A stretch of 64,000 nucleotides of DNA from Flavobacterium psychrophilum (GCA_945862065.1 CAMAWT010000002.1:62001-126000), one strand, 5' to 3'. Shown: positions 28,209 to 36,334, counted from the first letter of the stretch. Numbers and translations are program-made. The notes: generated from the sequence alone by a model not told the origin.

Positions 28209-28238
28209 AAGGCGCTAATATATTTAGCGCCTTTTTTT
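28209..28238. terminator. Bidirectional terminator between the isomerase operon and a convergent gene
   Basis: GGCGCTAA (28211-28218) pairs perfectly with TTAGCGCC (28224-28231) over a 5-base loop, followed by seven T on the plus strand and preceded by six A, so it also works for the minus strand. The stop of the convergent gene lies in the T-run. Confidence 0.9.
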
Positions 28239-28665
28239 ATCCTTTAAATTTCCAATCCACCTCATCATTATCTTTAATGATAGCCCCAATTTCTACTCGA
28301 ATAACTTCATTAAATTCAGATTGCAAAATCAACCAATTACTTTCATTAAAATGATTTTCGGTAGAATCAAAATCTTCAACTTCCCACGATTTAAAAGGTA
28401 ACTCGTTTTTTAAATCCATCACATTTTTACCGATTATCGTTTTACCTAACAACGTCGATTCTGGGTTTGAAGTTATAAAATAACCCAATTTAAAATCTTC
28501 ATCTTCATAAAAAGTAAGTCGTATTTTTTTGGAATAATATAAAAAAATGACATTTTTATCATCATCCGTAAACTGTTTATCTGGGTTGCCATAAACAGAA
28601 ATAACATCTTTCTGTTTCATCCCAAACAACAAACCGTCTACTCCATTTTTTGGATCTATTTTCAT
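28237..28665 (-). CDS. Hypothetical protein, 142 aa
   Basis: I do not recognise this protein. It is a 142-residue, acidic, soluble protein with no signal peptide or membrane segment. It opens MKIDPKNGVDGLLFGMKQKDVISVYG and alternates hydrophobic and charged residues as a small alpha/beta protein would; the C-terminus VEIGAIIKDNDEVDWKFKG is strand-like. The GMKQKDVISVYGNPD phrase resembles the start of small SmpA-like or immunity-type domains, but this is weak. It lies 15 bases downstream of purM in the same direction and may be co-transcribed. Confidence 0.65.
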   Translation of the reverse strand: MKIDPKNGVDGLLFGMKQKDVISVYGNPDKQFTDDDKNVIFLYYSKKIRLTFYEDEDFKLGYFITSNPESTLLGKTIIGKNVMDLKNELPFKSWEVEDFDSTENHFNESNWLILQSEFNEVIRVEIGAIIKDNDEVDWKFKG

Positions 28666-28680
28666 GTTTTTCTAAAAAAA

Positions 28681-29859
28681 TTAATACACAAAATTACCAT
28701 ATTCACTTGCAATAGTCAATTTCTTAACTTCGCTCGCCTCTACCCTACCCACAATTTGTGCAGCAACTCCAAACGATTCTGAAATAGAAATTATATCCGC
28801 AGCTAAATCTTCAGAAACATACAATTCCATTCGATGCCCGCAATTAAACACCTGATACATTTCTTTCCAATCTGTTTTTGATTGCTCCTGAATCAATTGA
28901 AACAAAGGCGGTACCGGAAACAAATTATCTTTAATAACATGCACATTGTCAACAAAATGCAACACTTTAGTTTGTGCGCCACCACTACAATGCACCATGC
29001 CGTGAATATCGTTTGGTGTATATTTATCCAGAATAGCTTTAATAATTGGCGCATAGGTTCTTGTTGGTGAAAGTACCAATTTTCCCGCATTCAATTCGCA
29101 ATTTGCAACGGCATCTGTCAACTTTACATTTCCAGAATACACCAAATCTTTCGGCACCGCATTATCAAAACTTTCAGGGAATTTATCAGCTAAATAACTC
29201 GCAAAAACATCATGTCGTGCCGATGTCAATCCGTTACTGCCCATGCCACCGTTGTATTCTTTTTCATATTTTGCCTGACCAAAACTTGCCAAACCAACAA
29301 TAACATCACCGGCTTTTATGTTGGCATTATCCACCACATCACTGCGTTTCATTCGAGCAGTAACCGTCGAATCAACAATAATCGTACGAACCAAATCGCC
29401 CACATCTGCCGTTTCGCCACCCGTTGAATGGATCGTTACGCCAAACGTTTTCAATTCGGCAATCAATTCCTCGGTACCGTTAATAATAGCTGACAAAACC
29501 TCACCCGGAATCACATTTTTATTCCTTCCAATCGTTGACGAAAGCATGATGTTATCGGTTGCGCCCACACAAAGCAAGTCGTCAATATTCATAATCAATG
29601 CATCTTGTGCAATGCCTTTCCACACCGAAATATCGCCTGTTTCCTTCCAATACATATACGCCAAAGACGACTTTGTACCCGCGCCATCGGCATGCATAAT
29701 CAAACAAAAATCTTCATCTTGTGTTAAATAATCCGGAACAATTTTGCAAAAAGCCTTTGGAAATAAACCTTTATCAATATTTTTTATGGCATTATGCACG
29801 TCTTCTTTAGAAGCAGAAACTCCGCGCAAATTATAGCGTTGGCTGTTGTCAGAACTCAT
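28681..29859 (-). CDS. purM: Phosphoribosylformylglycinamidine cyclo-ligase (AIR synthase), Bacteroidetes form
   Basis: PurM closes the imidazole ring of purines (FGAM to AIR, with ATP). The protein has the PurM/PurL two-domain fold: HADGAGTKSSLAYMYW (substrate/ATP loop), MNIDDLLCVGATDNIMLSS, IHSTGGETADVGD and the C-terminal NCGHRMELYV. At 392 residues it is longer than E. coli PurM, as usual in Bacteroidetes. The open frame reaches a TTG at 29895, but a perfect -7 box lies at 29884-29891, so the ATG at 29859 (MSSDNSQRYNLRG) is taken as the start. Confidence 0.9.
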   Translation of the reverse strand: MSSDNSQRYNLRGVSASKEDVHNAIKNIDKGLFPKAFCKIVPDYLTQDEDFCLIMHADGAGTKSSLAYMYWKETGDISVWKGIAQDALIMNIDDLLCVGATDNIMLSSTIGRNKNVIPGEVLSAIINGTEELIAELKTFGVTIHSTGGETADVGDLVRTIIVDSTVTARMKRSDVVDNANIKAGDVIVGLASFGQAKYEKEYNGGMGSNGLTSARHDVFASYLADKFPESFDNAVPKDLVYSGNVKLTDAVANCELNAGKLVLSPTRTYAPIIKAILDKYTPNDIHGMVHCSGGAQTKVLHFVDNVHVIKDNLFPVPPLFQLIQEQSKTDWKEMYQVFNCGHRMELYVSEDLAADIISISESFGVAAQIVGRVEASEVKKLTIASEYGNFVY

Positions 29860-29883
29860 TTTACTTTGTGTTGTTGTGTGTTG

Positions 29884-29891
29884 CAAAGATA
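29884..29891 (-). promoter_or_regulatory. -7 promoter box of purM, decides the start codon
   Basis: The minus strand reads TATCTTTG followed by CAACAC, an exact TAnnTTTG, 24 bases before the ATG at 29859. The alternative TTG start at 29895 would be upstream of the transcript. Confidence 0.6.
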
Positions 29892-29929
29892 GCAATTAAA
29901 TTCCTTTTTAAAAAGATTAAGAAGCAAAT

Positions 29930-30025
29930 GGCTCGGGCATTTTCAATAAACCATTTTCCCGCTTTTCGTTGCAATCTTTTTGTTTTTGAAAAAAAACAAA
30001 AAGGATTTCCACTACAATCGGGGCT
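29930..30025 (+). repeat. Dispersed flavobacterial intergenic repeat, family A, second copy
   Basis: The plus strand starts GGCTCGGGCATTTTCAATAAA and ends CTACAATCGGGGCT, matching the ends of the element at 2331-2413 in opposite orientation. The middle contains a perfect hairpin, CTTTTTGTTTTTGAAAAAAAACAAAAAG.. in part (CTTTTTGTTTT with AAAACAAAAAG). Confidence 0.6.
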
Positions 30026-30075
30026 AAAAGATAGAGGCATTGATTAAACGCGTTGAAAGAAGTTTATCTATTAAA

Positions 30076-30153
30076 ATGCTGAAAACTTTGTTACGCTACA
30101 ATAAAAAATTGGAGGAAGAAAACGAGCTGTTGAAAAATAAGTTGAAAAAATAA
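30076..30153 (+). CDS. Possible very short ORF or gene remnant (25 aa)
   Basis: ATG at 30076 gives MLKTLLRYNKKLEEENELLKNKLKK, a lysine/glutamate-rich helix of coiled-coil type. The same frame is open upstream to a TAA at 30025 (IEALIKRVERSLSIK), without an ATG. It lies between a family A repeat and the VapBC-like module. It could be the tail of a lost gene or simply chance; no promoter or ribosome-binding site was seen. Confidence 0.25.
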   Translation: MLKTLLRYNKKLEEENELLKNKLKK

Positions 30154-30221
30154 TTTTTTATTTTATCAAGTTAATAGTACTTAATGCTCCAAAATTTCTT
30201 GATGGTTAAAAACAATTTCAA

Positions 30222-30261
30222 TTTTTACCAAAACTATCTATCACCGTATTCCCGCGTGAGG
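30222..30261 (+). repeat. 40-bp direct repeat, left copy, flanking the VapBC-like module
   Basis: Contains TACCAAAACTATCTATCACC and ends CCCGCGTGAGG. A copy with two differences lies at 30880-30919. The pair brackets the toxin-antitoxin genes. Confidence 0.85.
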
Positions 30262-30301
30262 TTATGAAACAAAATTCCTGTATTTTTTAAAAATAATTAA
30301 T

Positions 30302-30309
30302 TATATTTG
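30302..30309 (+). promoter_or_regulatory. -7 promoter box of the VapBC-like module
   Basis: TATATTTG (exact TAnnTTTG) lies 25 bases upstream of the antitoxin ATG at 30335. Confidence 0.5.
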
Positions 30310-30334
30310 TAATGAAATCCTAAAAGAAATTGCA

Positions 30335-30502
30335 ATGGCTGTTATCATTAAAAAGAAAACCACAAAAAAGGAAATTGAAATCTTATTATTGAAAATAAAT
30401 CATTCAAAAAATAAGAAATCATTACGAAATGTGTATGGCGTTTTTCCTATTGAAGGTGATGCTGTAGAAATTCAAAAAAAAATGAGAAATGAATGGGATT
30501 GA
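30335..30502 (+). CDS. VapB-like antitoxin, 55 aa
   Basis: The 55-residue protein starts MAVIIKKKTTKKEIEILLLK and ends IQKKMRNEWD. It is basic at the N-terminus, has one amphipathic helix and a short tail, the size and shape of the small antitoxins that precede PIN-domain toxins in Bacteroidetes. Its stop codon overlaps the PIN gene by 14 bases, the usual coupling of such pairs. It is complete and has its own promoter box. The toxin it would neutralise is broken, so it may now be relic or protect against related toxins. Family assignment rests mainly on context. Confidence 0.65.
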   Translation: MAVIIKKKTTKKEIEILLLKINHSKNKKSLRNVYGVFPIEGDAVEIQKKMRNEWD

Positions 30503-30860
30503 TTTTTTAGCAGATACTAATTTTTTAATTTTTACTTCTCAAAAAAATTCAATTGTTGAAAATTTTCTTGATTATAATATTGGTATTTCTTTTATTTCGG
30601 AAATGGAACTATTAGGCGTTTTTAGTATTTCGAAGCCCTATAAAACTGCCATGTAAAACATTATTAACGAGTGTTTTAATTTAGAAATGAGCTTGGAAAT
30701 AAAACTTAAAGCAATCCAAATAAAACAAAAATATAAATTAAAATTACCAGACGCTATAATAGCTGCAACAGCAATTTGCTATAATCTCCCTTTTCTTTCA
30801 GCTGATTCTGATTTTAAAAAAATCAAAGAGTTACATCTTATTTTCTTAGATCGAGAATAA
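30489..30860 (+). pseudogene. VapC-like PIN-domain toxin with one in-frame stop codon
   Basis: One reading frame of 123 sense-sized codons encodes a PIN domain: the first acidic residue in DFLADTNFLI (about residue 9), the second in ISEMELLG (about 40), then KLKLPDAIIAATA and FLSADSDFKKI for the other acidic residues. Codon 56 is TAA (30654-30656), between KTAM and NIINECFNLE. All else is in frame, so a single change such as AAA to TAA explains it. PIN toxins cut RNA; without the C-terminal half this one should be inactive. A mis-read base is possible. It overlaps the antitoxin gene. Confidence 0.8.
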
Positions 30861-30879
30861 CTACATTTTAGGTTTACTT

Positions 30880-30919
30880 TTTTTACCAAAACTACTTATC
30901 ACCGTATTCCCGCGTGAGG
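30880..30919 (+). repeat. 40-bp direct repeat, right copy
   Basis: Contains TACCAAAACTACTTATCACC and ends CCCGCGTGAGG; 38 of 40 bases match the copy at 30222-30261. It runs directly into the larger family D repeat, whose GCGTGAGGGATTGCAGCG start it forms. Confidence 0.85.
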
Positions 30920-31055
30920 GATTGCAGCGAAAAGCCCACAGCCCATTGTAGCGTCAGCGGAAATGGGCGAGGACTTGTAGCGGAAAGCCCGACAGCAGCC
31001 AAAAAAACCTGTCCGCAAAGTGGTTTTGGTTTTTTTTGGCTGGTGGCACGCCCAA
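30898..31055 (+). repeat. Dispersed flavobacterial repeat, family D, with long hairpin
   Basis: GC-rich for this genome. It starts CACCGTATTCCCGCGTGAGG, continues with GCAGCGAAAAGCCCAC and GCGGAAAGCCCGACAGC, and ends in a strong hairpin (CAGCCAAAAAAACC at 30996-31009 with GGTTTTTTTTGGCTG at 31028-31042) and GCACGCCC. The hairpin may end bcp transcription. The element at 63300-63417 has the same frame (TGAGGGAT, GAAAGCCCGAC, hairpin, GCATGCCC) in reverse orientation. The apparent 65-codon frame here is not a gene. Confidence 0.7.
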
Positions 31056-31064
31056 ATTTTGATT

Positions 31065-31518
31065 TTATTTTAAGATTTGTGCGGCGTGTGCTTTGGTTTT
31101 TACATCGGTAATGATGTTGTCTATAATGCCGTTTTCGTTGATGATAAAGGTGGTTCGGTGGATGCCGTCGTACTCTTTGCCCATGAATTTTTTAGGTCCC
31201 CACACGCCAAAGGCTTGGATGACTTCCTTGTTTTCGTCGGCTAGAAGCGGAAACGGAAGATCGTATTTTTCTTTGAATTTAGCTTGTGCTTTTTGGGTAT
31301 CTGCACTCACGCCAAGAAGTGCGTAGTTGTTGTTTTTGAAGGTTTCAAAGTTGTTGCTAAGGTCGCAAGCCTCTGCGGTACAGCCAGGTGTGTTGGCTTT
31401 TGGGTAGAAAAAAAACGACTAATTTCTTTCCTGCAAAATCACTTAATTGGTGGTTGTTTCCGTCTTGATCTTGCGCCGAAAAAGCGGGTGCGGCATCTCC
31501 TATTTTTAATGTTGTCAT
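31065..31518 (-). pseudogene. bcp: Thioredoxin-dependent thiol peroxidase Bcp/PrxQ, frameshifted
   Basis: The minus strand from ATG 31518 encodes [20 protein letters not shown]... up to KKLVVFF, then leaves frame at a run of eight T (31408-31415 on the plus strand). With seven T the frame continues [21 protein letters not shown] and joins GVSADTQKAQAKFKEKY to the stop at 31065, a normal 150-residue Bcp with the peroxidatic and resolving cysteines in CTAEAC. As written, the first part ends soon after and the second open part lacks both cysteines. A homopolymer sequencing error is as likely as a real mutation. Bcp reduces peroxides. The gene is divergent from nth. Confidence 0.88.
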
Positions 31519-31582
31519 TGGGTTTTGTTTTAAGTTGTTTATGTCAATAAAATTAACTTATTTTACCATATAAAATTAAAAA

Positions 31583-32242
31583 ATGACAAAAAAAGAGCGT
31601 GTAACGTTTGTTATAAATACCTTAAAAGAATTATATCCAACGATTCCTATTCCGTTGGACCATAAAGACCCATACACATTATTGATAGCGGTTTTGCTGT
31701 CTGCGCAGTGCACCGATGTGCGAGTGAATCAAATTACGCCACTTTTGTTTGCAAAGGCAGATAATCCGTATGATATGGTGAAAATGTCGGTTGAAGAGAT
31801 CAAAGCCATTATTCGGCCGTGTGGTTTGTCACCAATGAAATCGAAAGGAATTCATGGTTTGTCACATATTTTAATTGATAAATATAACGGCGAAGTACCA
31901 CAAAGTTTTGATGCTTTGGAAGCATTACCAGCGGTGGGACACAAAACGGCTAGTGTGGTTATGAGTCAGGCGTTTGGTTTTCCTGCGTTTCCTGTTGACA
32001 CACACATTCATAGGTTGATGTATCGTTGGAATTTGAGTTCGGGTAAAAATGTGGTTCAAACCGAGCGAGATGCCAAAGCAATTTTTCCAGAAGCTGTTTG
32101 GAATGATTTGCATTTGCAAATTATTTGGTATGGTCGGGAATATTCGCCTGCTCGGGGATGGGATTTAGAAAAAGATATCATTACCAAAACGGTGGGTAGC
32201 AGAAAACTGATAGCGGCATATTACAAAGAAAAATCCCGATAA
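31583..32242 (+). CDS. nth: Endonuclease III-type DNA glycosylase without iron-sulfur ligands
   Basis: EndoIII removes oxidised pyrimidines and nicks abasic sites. The 219-residue protein has the helix-hairpin-helix with the catalytic Lys (LPAVGHKTA, about residues 117-125) and the catalytic Asp in FPVDTHIHR (about 141). The C-terminal CxxxxxxCxxCxxxxxC cluster of E. coli Nth is absent: the matching part reads WYGREYSPARGWDLEKDIITK with no cysteine. The lack of a [4Fe-4S] cluster appears to be normal for this lineage. The stop codon lies in a terminator stem. Confidence 0.92.
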   Translation: MTKKERVTFVINTLKELYPTIPIPLDHKDPYTLLIAVLLSAQCTDVRVNQITPLLFAKADNPYDMVKMSVEEIKAIIRPCGLSPMKSKGIHGLSHILIDKYNGEVPQSFDALEALPAVGHKTASVVMSQAFGFPAFPVDTHIHRLMYRWNLSSGKNVVQTERDAKAIFPEAVWNDLHLQIIWYGREYSPARGWDLEKDIITKTVGSRKLIAAYYKEKSR

Positions 32243-32254
32243 TTTCGGGATTTT
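32229..32254 (+). terminator. Terminator overlapping the nth stop codon
   Basis: AAAATCCCGA and TCGGGATTTT form a perfect stem with a short loop; the nth TAA lies in the loop. A T-run follows. Confidence 0.75.
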
Positions 32255-32263
32255 AATTGCTTT

Positions 32264-32407
32264 TTAATTGGCCATGAATTCTATTTTTTTTCCTTTAAAA
32301 GTAATATAACTCAAAGCTTTTGAATAATTTAATATAAAATGAATGGTTTCTTTTTTCGGTAAGATTGTTGTGTTTACCGGTGCGTTTTTAGAGTAAAGTT
32401 TTGCCAT
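32264..32407 (-). CDS. Small conserved-looking hypothetical protein, 47 aa
   Basis: From ATG 32407 the minus strand encodes MAKLYSKNAPVNTTILPKKE and continues to FKGKKIEFMAN. The frame is open further upstream to 32455, but the shorter version has a more typical start. It is a basic, soluble, mainly strand-forming peptide. It resembles a small flavobacterial protein commonly found downstream of an ECF sigma gene, from memory only. It lies 57 bases after the sigma gene, same strand. Function unknown. Confidence 0.6.
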   Translation of the reverse strand: MAKLYSKNAPVNTTILPKKETIHFILNYSKALSYITFKGKKIEFMAN

Positions 32408-32464
32408 ATAATGAATACAATAAATTGATATCATTACTAACGAAATTTTATTCAAAAAATTGTA

Positions 32465-33049
32465 TTATGCTGATAAAATTATATTATTTTTCTCAATTAT
32501 TTTTCTCATGTTAATAACCGCATAACGCATTCTACCCAAAGCAGTATTGATACTAACTCCCGTAATTTCTGAGATTTCTTTGAAACTTAAATCCTGATAA
32601 ATACGCATCATTAAAACTTCTTTTTGATCATCTGGTAATTCTAAGATTAATTTTTGCAAATCTTTTTCGATAGCATCTGAAATAATAAGCCCTTCAATAG
32701 TTGGAGATGAATCGGTTAGAATGTTGAAAATAGAAAATTCTTCGGTTTCGCGAAGCATTGGCATTTTTTTGTTTTTTCTATAATGATCAACAATAAGGTT
32801 ATGAGCAATTCGCATTACCCAAGGCAAAAACTTTCCTTCCTCGTTGTACGAATTAGATTTTAATGTTTTAATTACTTTGATAAAAGTGTCTTGGAAAACA
32901 TCGTCAGCAACATCTCTATCAGCTAATTTTGAATAAATAAATCCATAAATTTTTGATTGATGTCTGTTAATTAATACTGATAGCGCGTTCTCATCGCCAC
33001 CAATGTAATTCTTTACCAATAAAGCGTCGGGGGTCTCAATAATAGCCAT
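32465..33049 (-). CDS. ECF-type RNA polymerase sigma factor
   Basis: The 194-residue protein has sigma region 2 (about 25-90: FIYSKLADRDVADDVFQDTFIKV, FLPWVMRIAHNLIVDHYRK) and region 4 (about 135-185: LPDDQKEVLMMRIYQDLSFKEISEITGVSINTALGRM). It lacks regions 1 and 3, as ECF factors do. No anti-sigma gene is adjacent, so its signal is not evident. A closely similar stand-alone sigma factor is found in most flavobacteria and may be a general one. The 233 bases upstream to the GH16 gene (33050-33282) are AT-rich and hold no gene. Confidence 0.92.
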   Translation of the reverse strand: MAIIETPDALLVKNYIGGDENALSVLINRHQSKIYGFIYSKLADRDVADDVFQDTFIKVIKTLKSNSYNEEGKFLPWVMRIAHNLIVDHYRKNKKMPMLRETEEFSIFNILTDSSPTIEGLIISDAIEKDLQKLILELPDDQKEVLMMRIYQDLSFKEISEITGVSINTALGRMRYAVINMRKIIEKNNIILSA

Positions 33050-33282
33050 AAATATACCTTTTAGTGTATGAATAATTCTAAATAATTTAATCTAAAAAGT
33101 AATTTTTTTGTATAAGCTGGTTTTTTTGAGTGTTAATTATAGCCAAATATAATATAATAAAATGTTATAAAACAAATAAAATTGTAAGTTTTAACATTTT
33201 TTGTACAATAAAATGATGACTATTTGTTTTTAGTTAGAAAAAAGCTGACTTTTTGAAGAAAAAAGCCAGTTTTGAAAATGAT

Positions 33283-34041
33283 TTATTGATATACTTTTAT
33301 GTAGTCTATTTCAAATTTTTGAGGGAAAATAGAATTATCAATTTCGTGTCCACCGAAGTTGCCACCGACAGCAGCGTTGATAATGATATAAAACGGTTGG
33401 TTATATGGCCACGTGTTTTCGTTTTTTAAATCTGGAGCAAATGTATAAACCTCTTTATCATCTATTAAAAATACAATCTTGTCTTTGGTCCAATCAATTG
33501 CATAAAGGTGAAAACCTTCCTCTATATCAGAAATAATAGTTTTTTTTGTATTAATAGTATTTCCATGACTGTCTTGGGTGTGAAGTGAAGTATAAGCAAT
33601 ATGAGGTTCTCTGCCCACATATTCTAAAATATCAATTTCACCACATTTGGGCCAACCCACTTGTTTGATATTGGAACCCAACATCCAAAAAGCTGGCCAA
33701 ATACCTTTACCAACAGGTATTTTTGCTTTTGCTTCAATGCGGCCGTACTGAAATTCTTTCTTTTTAGCCGTTGTAATTCGGGTGGAACTATATTTATCGT
33801 TCTCTTTTTTTATTTCAATGGTTAAGATGCCATTTGAAATGGTGTGATTTGATTTTGTATAAAGTTGCTTTTCATCGTTTCCCCAACCACAAATATCGGG
33901 ACAACCATCGCCTAATTCAAAATTCCAAACATCTGAATTTAAGTCCTTTTTGTCAAAATTTTCTTCCCAAATCAATTGTCTGTTTTGAGCAAATGAGACT
34001 AATAAAGTAAATAAAAGTAAGGTAGTTATGATTTTTTTCAT
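33283..34041 (-). CDS. GH16 endo-beta-1,3-glucanase (laminarinase-like), secreted
   Basis: A 252-residue enzyme with a signal peptide (ending VSFAQ) and one GH16 domain. The catalytic motif is GEIDILEYVG (nucleophile and acid/base Glu in EIDxxE), and the WPAFWMLGS block fits laminarinase-type GH16. It hydrolyses internal beta-1,3 (or mixed-linkage) glucan bonds. No lipobox and no T9SS domain, so it is probably periplasmic. The open frame reaches a TTG-type start at 34077 inside the GH3 gene, but the ATG at 34041 comes four bases after the GH3 stop and starts the signal peptide. Last gene of the SusC operon. Confidence 0.9.
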   Translation of the reverse strand: MKKIITTLLLFTLLVSFAQNRQLIWEENFDKKDLNSDVWNFELGDGCPDICGWGNDEKQLYTKSNHTISNGILTIEIKKENDKYSSTRITTAKKKEFQYGRIEAKAKIPVGKGIWPAFWMLGSNIKQVGWPKCGEIDILEYVGREPHIAYTSLHTQDSHGNTINTKKTIISDIEEGFHLYAIDWTKDKIVFLIDDKEVYTFAPDLKNENTWPYNQPFYIIINAAVGGNFGGHEIDNSIFPQKFEIDYIKVYQ

Positions 34042-34045
34042 GCTA

Positions 34046-36334
34046 TTATTTAAATTCAAAATTAGCTTCCAATACATCTTCAGAATTTCCTCCTACAAAA
34101 ACTTTAAAATCTCCTTTTTCAGATTCCCACAATTTATTTGCAGTGAAGAATTGAATTGTTTTTTCATTTACTTTAAATTCGATTGTTTTTGTTTCATTCG
34201 GATTTAATTCAATCATTTTAAAATCTTTAAGCTCTTTCACAGGACGAGTAATACTTGCAAACAAATCTCTAATGTACAATTGAACAACTTCTTTTCCTTT
34301 GATAGAGCTATTGTTTTTTACTTCAACAGAAACAGTGATTTCACCATTATTAGAAAAATTAGAACTGCTTAATTTTAAGTTAGCATATTCAAATTTTGAA
34401 TAACTCAAACCAAATCCGAATGGAAATTGAGGAGTTGTTTTTTCATCAATATAATGTGACCAAAAAACGCTTTCAGGATCATTTGTCGAAGGTCTTCCCG
34501 TGCTCAAGTGATTGTAATACAAAGGCAGTTGCCCCACACTTCTTGGAAATGTTACTGGTAATTTTCCGCTTGGGTTATAATCACCATAAAGTACTTGAGC
34601 AATTGCATTTCCACTTTGAGTTCCCAGTTGCCAAGCTTCAAGGATGGCTGGAATATTTTTTGCAGCCCATGGAATTGCTAGTGGTCTTCCGTTGTTGAGT
34701 ACCAAAACAATATTTTGATTTACTTTATAAACTTCTTCCAATAATTCTTGTTGCACTCCAGGTAATCCAATATCTGAACGGCTTCGTCCTTCACCAGATT
34801 GCAAACCATGTTCTCCCAAAACCATAATCACCACATCGGCATTTTTTGCAGATTCAATGGCTGCAGCAAATTCTGATTTGTCTGTAATATTTATTTTTGT
34901 TTCTTTTACAAATAGGGTTTCGCCTATAGCAACATCGGCACCTTTTTTATATGTTATTTGATTTCCAGCATATTTTTGCAAACCTTCCAAAACGGATACA
35001 GCACTATTTTCGTCAGCTGCTAGTCGCCAATTACCTAAAGGGCTGGTTTTATCATTAGCCAAAGCACCAATCAATGCAATTTTTTGTCCTGATTTTTTTA
35101 AAGGAAGTAAATTATTTTCATTTTTCAATAAAACTATTGATTTTTTAGCCATGTCTAAAACACCTTCTTGAAATTCAATTTTTCCAACCGTGTTTTTTTC
35201 AACTTCTTCATTACAATATTTGTATGGATTTTTAAAAAGCCCCATTTCAAATTTAGTTCTCAAGATTCTTTTTGCAGCATCATTGATAGTTGCTTCTTTC
35301 ACTTTTCCTTCTTTGACTAAAGTAGCTAGATGCTCCACATATAAATAGGATTCCATATCCATATCCGAACCCGCATTAATAGCATATTCTGCTGCTTGTT
35401 TACCGTCTTTGGCATAACCATGAGAAATCATTTCTGTAATGGAACCCCAATCGGATACTACAAATCCTTTAAATCCCCATTCTTTTTTCAAGATATCTCG
35501 TTGCAAATATGCATTTCCTGTTGCAGGAATTCTATTGACAACATTGAAGGAATTCATAAATGTTTTTACACCAGCATCTACACACGCTTTGAACGGGGGA
35601 AAGATGTTGTTCTGAAGCTCAAATTCACTAAAATCTACTGTATTGTAATCTCTACCTGATTCTGAATAACCATAACCAACAAAATGTTTGGCGCAAGCAA
35701 TAATCTTTTTTGAAGAGTTCAAATCATCGCCTTGAAAGCCCTTTACTCTGGCAAATGCAATTTTACTACCAAGATATGGATCTTCTCCAGCGCCTTCCAT
35801 GATTCGTCCCCAACGTGCATCTCTTGAAATATCAACCATTGGTGCAAAAGTCCAGTTAATTCCAACGGATGCTGCTTCTTCTGCTGCCATGGATGCTGAA
35901 TTTTCAATCGCATCCAAATCCCAACTAGCAGCTTCTGCTAGCGGAATTGGACTGATAGTTTTATATCCATGAATAACGTCAAAACCAAAAATTAATGGAA
36001 TACCTAGTCTGGTTTCTTCAACAGCTATTTTTTGGATTTTCCGAACATCTTTTACCCCTTTTACATTGAGCATTGAACCTACTAAACCTTTTTTTAGATG
36101 GTCATATTTTGTGGCTGCTGCTCCCTCTTTTGGATCGGGACCTGTTACATCCCAAAATCCATTATACTGGTTGAGTTGCCCAATTTTCTCTTCTAATGTC
36201 ATCAAATTGATAAGTGAATCAACTTTTTGATCAATAGAATTTGTTTTAGTTTGTGATATACTATTACTAGTATGCGTGGCACATCCTATTGAGGTAAGAA
36301 CTAATAAGGTATAAAAGATATTCTTGGTTTTCAT
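34046..36334 (-). CDS. GH3 beta-glucosidase, lipoprotein
   Basis: The 762-residue enzyme has a lipobox (TSIGC, about Cys18), a GH3 N-terminal barrel with the catalytic Asp in GFVVSDWGS (about residue 290), a C-terminal sandwich (about 400-620: VLGEHGLQSGEGRSRSDIGLPG) and a fibronectin III-like end. BglX-type GH3 enzymes remove terminal glucose from beta-linked oligosaccharides. In this operon it would finish the products of the two GH16 enzymes. It starts 21 bases after the preceding GH16 gene. Confidence 0.94.
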   Translation of the reverse strand: MKTKNIFYTLLVLTSIGCATHTSNSISQTKTNSIDQKVDSLINLMTLEEKIGQLNQYNGFWDVTGPDPKEGAAATKYDHLKKGLVGSMLNVKGVKDVRKIQKIAVEETRLGIPLIFGFDVIHGYKTISPIPLAEAASWDLDAIENSASMAAEEAASVGINWTFAPMVDISRDARWGRIMEGAGEDPYLGSKIAFARVKGFQGDDLNSSKKIIACAKHFVGYGYSESGRDYNTVDFSEFELQNNIFPPFKACVDAGVKTFMNSFNVVNRIPATGNAYLQRDILKKEWGFKGFVVSDWGSITEMISHGYAKDGKQAAEYAINAGSDMDMESYLYVEHLATLVKEGKVKEATINDAAKRILRTKFEMGLFKNPYKYCNEEVEKNTVGKIEFQEGVLDMAKKSIVLLKNENNLLPLKKSGQKIALIGALANDKTSPLGNWRLAADENSAVSVLEGLQKYAGNQITYKKGADVAIGETLFVKETKINITDKSEFAAAIESAKNADVVIMVLGEHGLQSGEGRSRSDIGLPGVQQELLEEVYKVNQNIVLVLNNGRPLAIPWAAKNIPAILEAWQLGTQSGNAIAQVLYGDYNPSGKLPVTFPRSVGQLPLYYNHLSTGRPSTNDPESVFWSHYIDEKTTPQFPFGFGLSYSKFEYANLKLSSSNFSNNGEITVSVEVKNNSSIKGKEVVQLYIRDLFASITRPVKELKDFKMIELNPNETKTIEFKVNEKTIQFFTANKLWESEKGDFKVFVGGNSEDVLEANFEFK

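Noticed and set aside
30914..31111. 65-codon plus-strand open frame in the family D repeat
   Set aside because: It lies wholly in a dispersed repeat and the 3' end of bcp, has no promoter and no protein-like composition.
33050..33282. tRNA or small RNA gene in the gap before the ECF sigma gene
   Set aside because: The sequence is uniformly AT-rich with no cloverleaf or strong stem.
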